In this document: piece after piece, positions 6,912-14,254 of the stretch
Numbering within the stretch: position 1 is the stretch's first letter
Layout of the letters: every line of letters starts with the position of its first letter
Source of the DNA: an uncultured Candidatus Saccharibacteria bacterium
GTDB taxonomy: Bacteria; Patescibacteriota; Saccharimonadia; Saccharimonadales; Saccharimonadaceae
Reading direction: 5' to 3'
Assembly (NCBI GenBank): GCA_938017675.1
Contig: CALIJB010000017.1
Span: 1 to 32,040, forward strand
DNA length: 32,040 nucleotides
The notes under the pieces: generated by a model
Databases searched by the model: none
What the model was told of the DNA's origin: nothing
Seen by the model: the letters and a program-made list of their open reading frames with translations, nothing else
Program-made: the position numbers and the translations under genes

Positions 6912-7068
6912 AATTTAATATCCAGAGTGCGACGAGGGACTGGCCTGATGACTCGCCGGCAACCTGCTTTTGCAGCAAGGTGCTAATTCCAGCCTGCTTG
7001 ACCAGGAGAGATATTGTCTTTGCGGCTCCTTTCTTGGCCTCAAGCGGGGCAGATAGAAAGGAGTTTTT
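6912..7068 (+). ncRNA. SAM-I (S-box) riboswitch with a translational expression platform
   Basis: The aptamer carries the conserved S-box blocks GAGGGACTGGCC (6934-6945), GCCGGCAACC (6955-6964) and AAGGTGCTAATTCCAGC (6977-6993). P1 is AATATC (6917-6922) with GATATT (7010-7015); P2 closes with GCGA/TCGC; P3 is CTGC-TTTT-GCAG (6964-6975); P4 is CCTG/CAGG (6993-7006). Downstream, CTCCTTTC (7026-7033) is exactly complementary to GAAAGGAG (7056-7063), the metK Shine-Dalgarno sequence, and no T-run follows. Control should therefore act on translation: SAM-bound RNA hides the ribosome site. AGGAG (7004-7008) in P4/J4-1 could pair with CTCCT (7026-7030) as the alternative ON helix (inference). Confidence 0.93.
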
Positions 7069-8061
7069 ATGTCTGTAGAACCTAACAATCAAGCAGTATA
7101 TCGTACGGCTGAGAGCGTTTCGCCGAAACATCCGGACAAGATTTGCGACCAAATCAGCGACGCTATTCTGGACGCGTATCTTGCCAAAGACCCGCAAGCC
7201 CGAGTGGCGATTGAAGCTTGCGGCGGCCATGGCGCGCTGTTCTTAACTGGCGAAGTATCGTCGAGCGAGCTAGTTGACGTTAAGCAGATTGCGCGGCGGC
7301 TGGCTGGCGACGTGGAAATTATTGAGCGGATTGCACGCCAGAGCCCAGAGATTGCTCAGGGTGTGGACGCGGGCGGTGCTGGCGATCAAGGGGTAATGAT
7401 TGGTTATGCTTGTGCTGAGACGCCAGAACTGTTGCCGCTAGAGTATGCTTTAGCGCGGGCCTTGAACCGCTTTTTGTATGAGAAATGGCCGTATGACGGC
7501 AAAACGCAGGTGACGACTTATGGCGGCCAGATTGCGGCGATTGTCGCTAGCTTCCAGAATGCGCCGCACGACGAGCTGGCGGCTGCAGTGCGGCAGTGGT
7601 TTGCGCAGCAAAAATATGTGGCAGGTGATTTTGATGGCATTTCTCTGCATATAAATCCGGCAGGCGATTGGCAAATTGGCGGTTTCGCGGCGGACGCTGG
7701 TTTGACCGGGCGCAAATTAGCAGTTGATAATTATGGCCCGCGGATTCCGCTAGGCGGCGGGGCGTTTAGCGGCAAGGACGCCACTAAGGTCGATCGCAGC
7801 GGTGCCTATATGGCGCGGCGGGTCGCAGTTGATTATCTTAAAAAGTTTGCAGCTCAGGAAGTGTTGGTGCGCTTGGCGTACGCAATCGGCCACGACCAAC
7901 CAGTTGAGGCTACGGCGGTAGTTGACGGTGTTGAGCAACCAATTGCTGGCTATGACCTTAGTCCAGCGGGTATTATTGATACGCTGCAGCTGGCTCGTCC
8001 GCAATACGAACCAACGGCGCGCTACGGTCATTTTGGTAACGGTTTTGCTTGGGATAAGTAG
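7069..8061 (+). CDS. metK: S-adenosylmethionine synthetase (330 aa)
   Basis: Makes SAM from methionine and ATP. N-terminal RTAESVSPKHPDKICDQISD (residues 12-31) matches the family's ESVxxGHPDKICDQISDA; GGAGDQGVMIGYA is the ATP-binding hexapeptide region; GGGAFSGKDATKVDRSGAYM is the phosphate loop; RYGHFG near the C-terminus is also conserved. It is about 50 residues shorter than typical bacterial MetK (about 380-400 aa), so loops are trimmed, but the key motifs remain. The start ATG follows AAAGGAG, which is the element masked by the riboswitch, so the enzyme is feedback-controlled by its own product. Confidence 0.95.
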   Translation: MSVEPNNQAVYRTAESVSPKHPDKICDQISDAILDAYLAKDPQARVAIEACGGHGALFLTGEVSSSELVDVKQIARRLAGDVEIIERIARQSPEIAQGVDAGGAGDQGVMIGYACAETPELLPLEYALARALNRFLYEKWPYDGKTQVTTYGGQIAAIVASFQNAPHDELAAAVRQWFAQQKYVAGDFDGISLHINPAGDWQIGGFAADAGLTGRKLAVDNYGPRIPLGGGAFSGKDATKVDRSGAYMARRVAVDYLKKFAAQEVLVRLAYAIGHDQPVEATAVVDGVEQPIAGYDLSPAGIIDTLQLARPQYEPTARYGHFGNGFAWDK

Positions 8062-8078
8062 TCCCGCGTCTTAAGTTG

Positions 8079-8084
8079 TATAAT
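8079..8084 (+). promoter_or_regulatory. -10 box for the leaderless helicase gene
   Basis: TATAAT at 8079-8084 ends 7 bp before GTG 8092. Confidence 0.5.
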
Positions 8085-8091
8085 AAGGGTA

Positions 8092-9627
8092 GTGAAGCAA
8101 GATTTAGCCTTAGAAATATTATTGAGCGGCGAAAGCGCACTGCTGACCGGCCCGGCAGGAACGGGCAAGACTTTCGTGCTGAATCAATTAATCAACTTGA
8201 GCAAGGCTAGCGGCAAGTATGTATCGGTGACAGCGACGACCGGGCTAGCGGCGACGCATCTGGGCGGCGTGACGATTCATGCTTGGTCGGGGATTGGCGT
8301 CAGCGACCGCTTGTCGAATGGTTTTGCTGAACATGTTAGCAAGACTCGCCGCGAAATTATTGAAAAAACCGATATTCTTATTATTGATGAAATTAGTATG
8401 CTGCACGATTATCGCTTGGATATGGTTGACGAAGTTTGCCGTTTAGTACGAAAACGAGTCGATGAGCCGTTCGGCGGCATCCAAGTGGTGCTGTCTGGCG
8501 ACTTCTTTCAGCTGCCGCCAGTTAATCGAGCGCAAGGCCGCGAGGGCGGTTTTGTAGTGAATTCATCGGCGTGGCGCGAGCTTGATCCGACGGTATTGTA
8601 TCTGAGCGAGCAGTTTCGCCAGCGCGACGGCGATACGCTGCTAGAAATCTTGACGGCGATGCGGGCTGGCGATTTGCGCCGCCGCCATGCCGAACAGCTG
8701 TTAGAGCGGACCGAATATCAACCGCCAGCCGGAGCAGATCTGACAGAGCTGCATACCGTGAACGTTGATGTCGATAGAATTAATCAAGCTAGGCTGGCTG
8801 AATTGCCAGGCGACGAGGTGTTGTATCAACGCCATACTACTGGCAGTAACAACTACGTTGATAATTTGCAGCGCAGCGTACTAGCGCCAGAGGTGCTGAC
8901 GCTCAAAATAGGCGCGTTAGTGATGGCGGTCAAGAACGATCAGGCGCGGCGTTATGCTAATGGCAGTATCGGCATGGTGGTCGATTTCGAGCCAGCGACG
9001 GATTATCCGGTAGTGGAGTTTCGTAATGGCCGGACGGTGACTATGCAGCCTGACACTTGGGAGTTGCGTGACGGTACGCGCAAACGAGCTAGCATTAGCC
9101 AAATTCCGCTGCGTTTGGCGTGGGCGATTACTGTCCACAAAAGCCAAGGCATGACGCTGGATAGCGCGCGAATTGACCTGCGCAAAGCCTTTGTGCCGGG
9201 CATGGGCTATGTGGCGCTTAGCCGGGTGCGCGATATCGATAACCTGTATTTGACGGGTATTAATCGCATGGCTTTGCAGATGAGCGATGAAGCTTATACA
9301 ATTGACGAGCAGCTACGTACGCGGGCGGCGAATGATGCTAAAAAGTTCGCGCACTTACAACCAAAAGCCGACAAACGCGCGGCCGGCGAACTTAAACCCG
9401 CCAAAAAAGCGAACAGCGCCAATTCTAGCTGGTCGGCTAAAATTGCTAAAATGCGCCAGACTTATCCTAATGCTTATAAACCATGGATTAAGGCTGATGA
9501 CGATGAATTGCGCCAAATGTTCATTAACGGCGAAAGTATTGCTGCGATGAGCCAGAAACTCGGCCGCCATCACGGTTCGATCAAAATGCGCTTGCAAAAA
9601 CATTTTGGCGAGGATTCGGTGCAATAA
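8092..9627 (+). CDS. PIF1/RecD-like superfamily 1B DNA helicase with C-terminal HTH domain (511 aa)
   Basis: ATP-driven 5'-3' DNA helicase. Walker A GPAGTGKT is at residues 20-27, Walker B/DEIS near 98-103 (LIIDEISML), motif III LSGDFFQLPPV, and the late motifs WAITVHKSQGMTLD and YVALSRVRD are all present. These are PIF1 signatures. After a basic linker rich in Lys and Ala (about 420-450), the C-terminus carries KPWIKADDDELRQMF then IAAMSQKLGRHHGSIKMRL, a Myb/SANT-like helix-turn-helix that probably binds DNA. GTG 8092 is 7 bp after a TATAAT, a leaderless start. The stop TAA abuts the stop of the convergent gene with no space for a terminator. Confidence 0.88.
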   Translation: MKQDLALEILLSGESALLTGPAGTGKTFVLNQLINLSKASGKYVSVTATTGLAATHLGGVTIHAWSGIGVSDRLSNGFAEHVSKTRREIIEKTDILIIDEISMLHDYRLDMVDEVCRLVRKRVDEPFGGIQVVLSGDFFQLPPVNRAQGREGGFVVNSSAWRELDPTVLYLSEQFRQRDGDTLLEILTAMRAGDLRRRHAEQLLERTEYQPPAGADLTELHTVNVDVDRINQARLAELPGDEVLYQRHTTGSNNYVDNLQRSVLAPEVLTLKIGALVMAVKNDQARRYANGSIGMVVDFEPATDYPVVEFRNGRTVTMQPDTWELRDGTRKRASISQIPLRLAWAITVHKSQGMTLDSARIDLRKAFVPGMGYVALSRVRDIDNLYLTGINRMALQMSDEAYTIDEQLRTRAANDAKKFAHLQPKADKRAAGELKPAKKANSANSSWSAKIAKMRQTYPNAYKPWIKADDDELRQMFINGESIAAMSQKLGRHHGSIKMRLQKHFGEDSVQ

Positions 9628-10296
9628 TTAAGTATAAGATGTTTGAAGAACGGCACGCTTATCTCTAGGCTGTGTAGAATCAATGCGCCATAGTTCACTA
9701 TCAACCAACAGGTTTGTGAAAGCATGATATTCGGCAGTATCTTTGTTGTGTTCTGTTTCCAGTGAAATAACTGCATTGGTTGGTATGGCTTTTGTTTTTC
9801 GGGCGTGTTCAAGAGCTGCTGCGTTTAGAAGTGCCTGTTGTAGACAGATACCTTTCTTCATATTAATAAAATAGCCTAAACCTCTTGGAACAATCGGCTC
9901 ATGACTCTGATAGTCCTCTTGATATAACCCGATTACAGCTTCAGAATCATAGCTTAGTACACGTCTAACTACTGACGCTAGTCCAGTTAGTCCTTATTTC
10001 CTGGTTTCAGGGCAAGCTATACGATTGTAGGCTGGACTGAGTTTGTTGACAAAATTGCGTAAGGCGGTATCACGAACTGTGTCAACTATTATGGCGGTCT
10101 TCGATCCTATATCAATGCTTGCTCCTTGATCGATAGGGGTAGATGGTCCAATTACATAATAATCATGACCGCAAAGGCTGACGGTTGCCCTTTCTTGTTC
10201 ATATGATGCAATCAGTCCGCGTGCGCCAAGAGTTTTAATTAGTGTTTCGTATCGGGATAAACTTTCAGGAGAGTGTAATTTATCGTGGGTAACCAT
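9628..10296 (-). pseudogene. Transglutaminase-like cysteine protease/ligase gene interrupted by an in-frame TAA
   Basis: From ATG 10296 (start of MVTHDKLHSPESL) the frame runs 100 codons to TAA at 9996-9994. The same frame then continues, without other stops, for 121 more codons to TAA 9628. The second part holds a transglutaminase-like pattern: GIC (Cys) before a long helix, EYHAFTNLL (His) and ELWRIDST (Asp), consistent with a Cys-His-Asp triad. The first half is an unrecognised N-terminal domain. A TATAAT 6 bp before ATG 10296 shows the promoter is intact. A nonsense mutation is the simplest explanation; a sequencing error or stop readthrough are alternatives. The second half has an in-frame ATG at 9861 only 5 codons before the Cys, too late for a full domain. 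Confidence 0.65.
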
Positions 10297-10302
10297 ACCT
10301 AT

Positions 10303-10308
10303 ATTATA
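10303..10308 (-). promoter_or_regulatory. -10 box for the leaderless transglutaminase-like gene
   Basis: TATAAT on the - strand, 6 bp from ATG 10296. It rules out the upstream in-frame start at 10341. Confidence 0.6.
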
Positions 10309-10390
10309 GCATAAACGTAATAAAAAAGCAATAGATAGCATTAATCCAACTATCTCTGCAACAAATCGAATTGTAAAATTTTCGTAAAAA

Positions 10391-10414
10391 TAGTCTAAAA
10401 TCTAAGAAAGACTA
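10391..10414. repeat. 6-bp inverted repeat in a divergent promoter region
   Basis: TAGTCT (10391-10396), a 12-nt spacer and AGACTA (10409-10414). It lies between the divergent transglutaminase-like gene and the KwaB-like gene. It may be an operator for either, but the arms are short. Confidence 0.3.
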
Positions 10415-10474
10415 AGTTTTATAGTTTATGATACGGGGAAATCCTTGCTTTAGATGAAATGCAACTTATTGTAG

Positions 10475-10480
10475 TAAAAT
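10475..10480 (+). promoter_or_regulatory. -10 box for the leaderless KwaB-like gene
   Basis: TAAAAT at 10475-10480 ends 7 bp before ATG 10488. No good -35 was seen. Confidence 0.45.
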
Positions 10481-10487
10481 AGGTATC

Positions 10488-11495
10488 ATGAATGCTAATC
10501 AATCAACACCAACCTATGAACAAGTGTCCGAGCCAACTGATATTTTCCTCTGGGCGAACCAAGCTGATGCGCATAAGGACGAGCTCGAAATTGACTTATT
10601 TCTATTTACGAAGGGCTACACTGTCTACGCCACTAATTACGCTAAGGAACTTAAGGCGCAGCTCAAGGTATTATTCCTTTACGACATGATTAGCCAGGTA
10701 CAGACTGGTGCTGCTACTGGTATGACAGTGCGCGACTTTGAAGCGGCCGCTGCTGAGGATAATGTGTTGGAGCGGACTACTTTGGATCGAGTGGATCATG
10801 CGCAAGAGGTGATTGAGCAGATTCGTTACGGCGAGGAAACATTAGAGGTGTTTCGCGAAGGCGACCATGAGTTCAAGAAGGTCAAGGGAATCGTAGCGCG
10901 TTTCAGCCGCCAGGGTGCCGAGCCGTTTTTTGTCGCCAAGATTTTGCCGCAGTCGCAAGTGCTTAAAGGTGCAACCGCTTGGATGTATAACGGCGATTCG
11001 TTTCAACCGTTCAGTGCTGATGTCGGCCTGAAAATTACGCCGGATAATCAAGTGTTGATTGCTGGCGGCGATATTTTTGCCTTTAACGAGTCGAAATTCA
11101 TCCGTTTGTTTGGTTACGATGCTAAGCAGTTCGCTGTTGCCGAGGAAAAAATTGCTGAAATCGAGAAAAACTTTAAGTTAAAGTTCCCTGAAGGTATGAC
11201 TTTCGATGCGTTAGTGCGCGATACTAAATCGTTAGTAACTAAGCTGCAAAAAGTCGACGTCGGTCTGGTGACGCAAGAGCAGGTTATCGAGCAGGCCGAC
11301 GAAATGGGTCTAGAACTGATGACTGACGACGCCACTGGCGAGATTATTATTATGGATGCCAAGGATGCGGCGAAGTTTGTCAATCTGCTCAACGACGACT
11401 ATATGACTAGCGATATGACTGGTATCAAGTATGAATTAAAAGGCAAGAAGGAACTGCGCGGCGATAGCGAGGCGAGCACGCCAGAAGGGGAATAA
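10488..11495 (+). CDS. KwaB-like (DUF4868) protein, 335 aa
   Basis: Resembles DUF4868 proteins, the family of KwaB of the Kiwa antiphage system, in length (about 315 aa for KwaB) and in the C-terminal pattern: AWMYNGDSFQPF, then LKITPDNQVLIAGGDIFAFN, then KFIRLFGY, a helical segment, IIIMDAKDAAKFVNLLNDDY and a final TGIKYELKGKKEL strand. KwaB proteins act with the membrane protein KwaA and bind DNA; no KwaA-like membrane protein is adjacent here, so the role may be different. It is soluble with no signal peptide. Its TAA overlaps the ATG of yvcK by one base (TAATG), so the two are translated as a pair. The family call is from memory of the pattern, not a search. Confidence 0.55.
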   Translation: MNANQSTPTYEQVSEPTDIFLWANQADAHKDELEIDLFLFTKGYTVYATNYAKELKAQLKVLFLYDMISQVQTGAATGMTVRDFEAAAAEDNVLERTTLDRVDHAQEVIEQIRYGEETLEVFREGDHEFKKVKGIVARFSRQGAEPFFVAKILPQSQVLKGATAWMYNGDSFQPFSADVGLKITPDNQVLIAGGDIFAFNESKFIRLFGYDAKQFAVAEEKIAEIEKNFKLKFPEGMTFDALVRDTKSLVTKLQKVDVGLVTQEQVIEQADEMGLELMTDDATGEIIIMDAKDAAKFVNLLNDDYMTSDMTGIKYELKGKKELRGDSEASTPEGE

Positions 11496-12499
11496 TGAGC
11501 GAAGAGCATGGCGATAGCGGAGCAAAAATTGTAGTCATTGGAGGCGGCACTGGCAGTTTCACGCTGCTAACAGGTCTCAAAAAATACGTGTCTGATTTGA
11601 CAGCGCTGGTCAATATGGCAGATGATGGTGGCTCAACGGGGCAGCTGCGCGATGAACTGGGTGTGTTGCCGCCGGGTGATGTGCGGCAATGTCTGGTGGC
11701 GTTGAGCGATAGCCCGCGGGTGCGTGATTTGTTTAATTATCGATTTGATGACGGCAGCTTGAAGGGTCATGCTTTTGGCAATTTGTTCTTGACAGCGCTC
11801 GAGAAAATGACCGGTAGCTTTGGCGAGGCAGTACAGCTGGCTAGCCAAGTCCTTAATATTCAGGGCAGGGTGATTCCAACGACACTGACTGATATCACGC
11901 TATGTGTCGAGGGTGCATCTGGTGAGCCGATCAAAGGACAATTCAAGATCGCGCATGCCGATATCGCTAAGCAGCCAAAGGTATGGTTAGAGCCAGAGGC
12001 AGTAGCACACCCAGCAGCCGTTCAGGCGATTCTAGAGGCTGATATGGTGGTGATTGCACCGGGCAACCTGTATGGCAGTTTAGCGCCGGCGCTGGTGATT
12101 CGAGAAATCCAGGAGGCGCTAGCGGCGACATCGGCGAAGTGCGTCTTTGTCTGTAATTTGGTTACTAAGCCTGGTCCGACTGACAATTTGAGCGTAGTGG
12201 ACTTTGCTAGCGAGATTGAGCGTTTGGCGGGCAGCGAATTCCTTGATTATGTCGTTTTTAATACTGATCAGCCGTCGGCAGAATTGATGGATAAGTACTC
12301 TCATGACGGCGAGCATACGGTACAGTATGACATTAACGAACTTAAGCGCCAACATTATGAGTTTCGCGGGGCTGGTATCCTAGCTAAAAATATATGGGCG
12401 GGCGCGCAATCAAGCGACCCGATTGCCGCAGTACGCAGTTTTATCCGGCACGACCCTGACGCAGTAGCACGCCAGCTGATGCGGATATATTTTGCATAA
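11495..12499 (+). CDS. yvcK: YvcK family UDP-GlcNAc-binding gluconeogenesis/cell-wall factor (334 aa)
   Basis: CofD/YvcK family Rossmann-like protein; Bacillus YvcK binds UDP-N-acetylglucosamine and is needed for cell-wall synthesis under gluconeogenic conditions. IVVIGGGTGSFTLLTGLK is at residues 11-28, then NMADDGGSTGQLRDELG, then PPGDVRQCLVALSD, NLFLTAL, VVIAPGNLYGSLAP and VFVCNLVTKPGPTDN, all family hallmarks. Length is normal. It starts one base into the stop of the KwaB-like gene with AGAAGGGGA as Shine-Dalgarno. In Firmicutes and Actinobacteria yvcK sits with whiA and rapZ; here it sits just upstream of the dcw cluster, consistent with a cell-wall role. Confidence 0.92.
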   Translation: MSEEHGDSGAKIVVIGGGTGSFTLLTGLKKYVSDLTALVNMADDGGSTGQLRDELGVLPPGDVRQCLVALSDSPRVRDLFNYRFDDGSLKGHAFGNLFLTALEKMTGSFGEAVQLASQVLNIQGRVIPTTLTDITLCVEGASGEPIKGQFKIAHADIAKQPKVWLEPEAVAHPAAVQAILEADMVVIAPGNLYGSLAPALVIREIQEALAATSAKCVFVCNLVTKPGPTDNLSVVDFASEIERLAGSEFLDYVVFNTDQPSAELMDKYSHDGEHTVQYDINELKRQHYEFRGAGILAKNIWAGAQSSDPIAAVRSFIRHDPDAVARQLMRIYFA

Positions 12500-12527
12500 G
12501 CAGCGTTTTCTGTCATGGCTGACCTCT

Positions 12528-12551
12528 ATAGACGCTAGATATAGCGTCTAT
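12528..12551. repeat. 10-bp inverted repeat with ACGCTA core
   Basis: ATAGACGCTA (12528-12537), loop GATA, TAGCGTCTAT (12542-12551). The ACGCTA core is shared with the 17-bp palindrome at 5745-5783. A further AACGCTATAG lies just downstream (about 12563-12572). Confidence 0.7.
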
Positions 12552-12572
12552 TTGCTTATATAAACGCTATAG

Positions 12573-12594
12573 TTTTCCACGTTTTTGTGGAAAA
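12573..12594. terminator. TTTTCCAC/GTGGAAAA hairpin after yvcK
   Basis: Perfect 8-bp stem with a GTTTTT loop. It lacks a strong 3' T-run on the + strand, so it is a weak terminator or a regulatory hairpin rather than a clear intrinsic terminator. Confidence 0.4.
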
Positions 12595-12627
12595 GTAAAG
12601 AAGTTATCATTTTTAGTAAAAAAGGTA

Positions 12628-12657
12628 TTGCACAAGCATGATGAAACGTTGTATGAT
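12628..12657 (+). promoter_or_regulatory. Candidate promoter in the gene-free region
   Basis: TTGCAC (12628-12633), an 18-bp spacer and TATGAT (12652-12657). No start codon follows at the 6-7 bp spacing used by neighbouring genes, so any transcript would be non-coding or a long leader. Confidence 0.35.
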
Positions 12658-13009
12658 AAAGCCAGTGGCAAGGCAAGAGATAAGAATCTCGAGTCAAAAC
12701 AAACACCACCGCGTAAAATAACAAAAGAAAGTAGGGTAGTCATGACTGACGCAGCTATTAGCCAATCTATGTACGGTAGGGCGGGCGTCTTGGTTTGCGT
12801 ACCTGATGCTTACGTATCGCGGGCGACGTTGTCTTTGGGCGCGTAGCCTTATAGTTTGTGGCACTTTTACAATTCGAAGTTGGACATCCTCGAGATCAAC
12901 AACCTGATAGTGAGCAGTGGAATATCGACCCACGCTAAAATTGTCGAAAGTTCTTTCCTCTAACACAACACCTCCCAAAAACTCCACCTCACACACAAGT
13001 CTCTCAAAG

Positions 13010-13060
13010 GTATGCTAAACGAGATATGAGTTGTTTGACAGCTCTTGATTTTAAGCATAC
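13010..13060 (+). other. Nested hairpin upstream of rsmH
   Basis: Outer stem GTATGCT (13010-13016) with AGCATAC (13054-13060); inner stem GAGTTGT (13028-13034) with ACAGCTC (13038-13044, one G-U pair) and loop TTG. The two-tier shape suggests RNA structure, perhaps the 3' end of an RNA from the upstream promoter. Confidence 0.4.
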
Positions 13061-13148
13061 TTGACTAAACTAAAACAAACACACCTATGCGAAAACAAAC
13101 AGCTCGCTATCGGATTGGTGATCTCGAGACCTCTATCAGACCATGTGG

Positions 13149-13154
13149 TATGAT
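13149..13154 (+). promoter_or_regulatory. -10 box for leaderless rsmH and the dcw cluster
   Basis: TATGAT with extended TGG directly before it, ending 6 bp before ATG 13161. It makes the upstream in-frame ATG at 13143 impossible as a start, because that codon precedes the -10 box. Confidence 0.6.
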
Positions 13155-13160
13155 GGGGGA

Positions 13161-14051
13161 ATGAGTATTAAAGAACATCCACCACTTCATGTTCCGGTAT
13201 TACTTGATGACGTTGTGCGGTTGCTTAATCCTAAAGATGGCGAGAGTTATCTCGACCTGACGGCTGGATACGGCGGACACGCGGGCGCCATTGTCGAACG
13301 AACGCATAATTATCGCGGAATGACTTTGGTCGATCGCGATGAATTTGCACAAGCAAACCTAGCGGCATTTGTCGGCAAAGGGGCAGAATTAATACACGCT
13401 GATTTTGTCAGCGCTGCCCGGCAGCTGATTGCTATAGGTAAGCGGTTTGATATGATATTGATTGATTTGGGGGTGTCGTCACCACAGCTTGATAGGGCTG
13501 AGCGAGGATTTTCATTTTCGCATCGTGGTCCGCTGGATATGCGGATGGATCGGCGGCAAGCTTTAACTGCGGAACAAGTAGTCAATACCTATTCGCAGAG
13601 CGAGCTGGAGCGGATTATTCGCGATTACGGCGAAGAGCGGCCAAATATTGCGCGGCGTTATGCTGCTGCGATTATTAAGGCTAGACCGCTGGCGACAACT
13701 GAAGATTTAGCATCGGCTATCTTGAGGGCGCACGTCGGACGGCGCCAGCGAACGCATCCGGCGACACGTACTTTTCAGGCGATTCGGATTTTTGTAAACG
13801 ATGAGCTTGAGCAAGTACGAGCGATTATGCCATTATTACCCGAGCTGTTGTCGCAGGGCGGGCGAGTCGGTGTAATTAGCTTTCATAGCCTGGAGGATCG
13901 TATTGTTAAGCAGTACTTTGCTGAACAGGCCGAAAGCGGCTACGAGGCGGAGCTACGTGTCATTACGAAGCATCCTGTCGACGGGGCCATCAAAGATGTT
14001 CACAATCCGCGCTCGCGAAGTGCTAAGCTTCGTGTCGCTGTGAAAATATAA
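13161..14051 (+). CDS. rsmH: 16S rRNA (cytosine(1402)-N(4))-methyltransferase (296 aa)
   Basis: Methylates N4 of C1402 in 16S rRNA using SAM. HVPVLLDDVVRLLNP at the N-terminus, then YLDLTAGYGGHAGAI (SAM-binding motif I), LIDLGVSSPQLDRAERGFSF, GPLDMRMD, RTFQAIRIFVNDELE and GGRVGVISFHSLEDRIVKQY are all RsmH signatures. The ATG 13161 is set by the -10 spacing. It opens the division/cell-wall cluster here, without mraZ. A 24-codon ORF and ftsL follow on the same strand. Confidence 0.95.
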   Translation: MSIKEHPPLHVPVLLDDVVRLLNPKDGESYLDLTAGYGGHAGAIVERTHNYRGMTLVDRDEFAQANLAAFVGKGAELIHADFVSAARQLIAIGKRFDMILIDLGVSSPQLDRAERGFSFSHRGPLDMRMDRRQALTAEQVVNTYSQSELERIIRDYGEERPNIARRYAAAIIKARPLATTEDLASAILRAHVGRRQRTHPATRTFQAIRIFVNDELEQVRAIMPLLPELLSQGGRVGVISFHSLEDRIVKQYFAEQAESGYEAELRVITKHPVDGAIKDVHNPRSRSAKLRVAVKI

Positions 14052-14072
14052 AAACAGAAAGGAAGATGTAGC

Positions 14073-14147
14073 ATGACTCGCCGCATCCAAGTACAAGTCC
14101 AAGCCGACGTTCAGCATGACATCACTGTCGTGCGCCGCGCCGCTTAG
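14073..14147 (+). CDS. 24-aa small ORF between rsmH and ftsL
   Basis: ATG at 14073 is preceded by AGAAAGGAAG at good spacing, a better ribosome site than that of the next gene. The peptide is MTRRIQVQVQAD then VQHDITVVRRAA, basic and with beta-strand-like alternation; no known family. It starts 21 nt after the rsmH stop and is followed by an 11-bp hairpin before ftsL. It may be a leader peptide that couples translation to ftsL expression, or a genuine small protein. It is too short for certainty. Confidence 0.45.
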   Translation: MTRRIQVQVQADVQHDITVVRRAA

Positions 14148-14171
14148 GCAAAAATAACACAACTCATAGGG

Positions 14172-14212
14172 CAGAGGAGCGTAATTTTCGTTTTTCTCCT
14201 AACGTTCCTCTG
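14172..14212 (+). other. Hairpin between the small ORF and ftsL
   Basis: CAGAGGAGCGT (14172-14182) pairs with ACGTTCCTCTG (14202-14212) with one G-U pair, around a 19-nt T-rich loop. The downstream GCTTTTG is a weak T-run. It may act as an attenuator, partial terminator or mRNA-stability element inside the rsmH-ftsL transcript. Confidence 0.5.
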
Positions 14213-14254
14213 GCTTTTGAGTGTCAAAATAAATAACAAAAACGAATCCACCAC

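Larger units (their letters stand above)
12500..13160. other. 660-bp gene-free region upstream of rsmH
   Basis: No convincing protein gene. It contains, in order: a 10-bp inverted repeat, a TTTTCCAC/GTGGAAAA hairpin, a + strand promoter-like pair TTGCAC-18 bp-TATGAT (12628-12657), about 350 bp of mixed sequence, and a nested hairpin (13010-13060). Frames that stay open (for example GTG 12996 on the - strand, ATG 12742 on the + strand) lack Shine-Dalgarno or correctly spaced -10 elements. mraZ, which usually opens the dcw cluster, is absent. A non-coding RNA starting near 12664 is possible but does not match tmRNA, RNase P, SRP or 6S signatures that I could recognise. Confidence 0.5.

Noticed and set aside
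9835..9861. Internal leaderless start (TATTTT 6 bp before ATG 9861) for the second half of the transglutaminase-like gene
   Set aside because: It would start 5 codons before the catalytic Cys and lose the preceding conserved strand; the -10 match is weak.
12694..12996. 100-aa - strand ORF in the gene-free region
   Set aside because: GTG start without Shine-Dalgarno or spaced -10, ends in low-quality sequence rich in Cys, Phe and Arg, resembles no family.
12664..13060. tmRNA candidate (TAGTC before a short ORF, about 400 nt, own promoter)
   Set aside because: No tRNA-like ends, no GGTTCGAATCC-type T-arm and no Ala-Ala-ending tag peptide.
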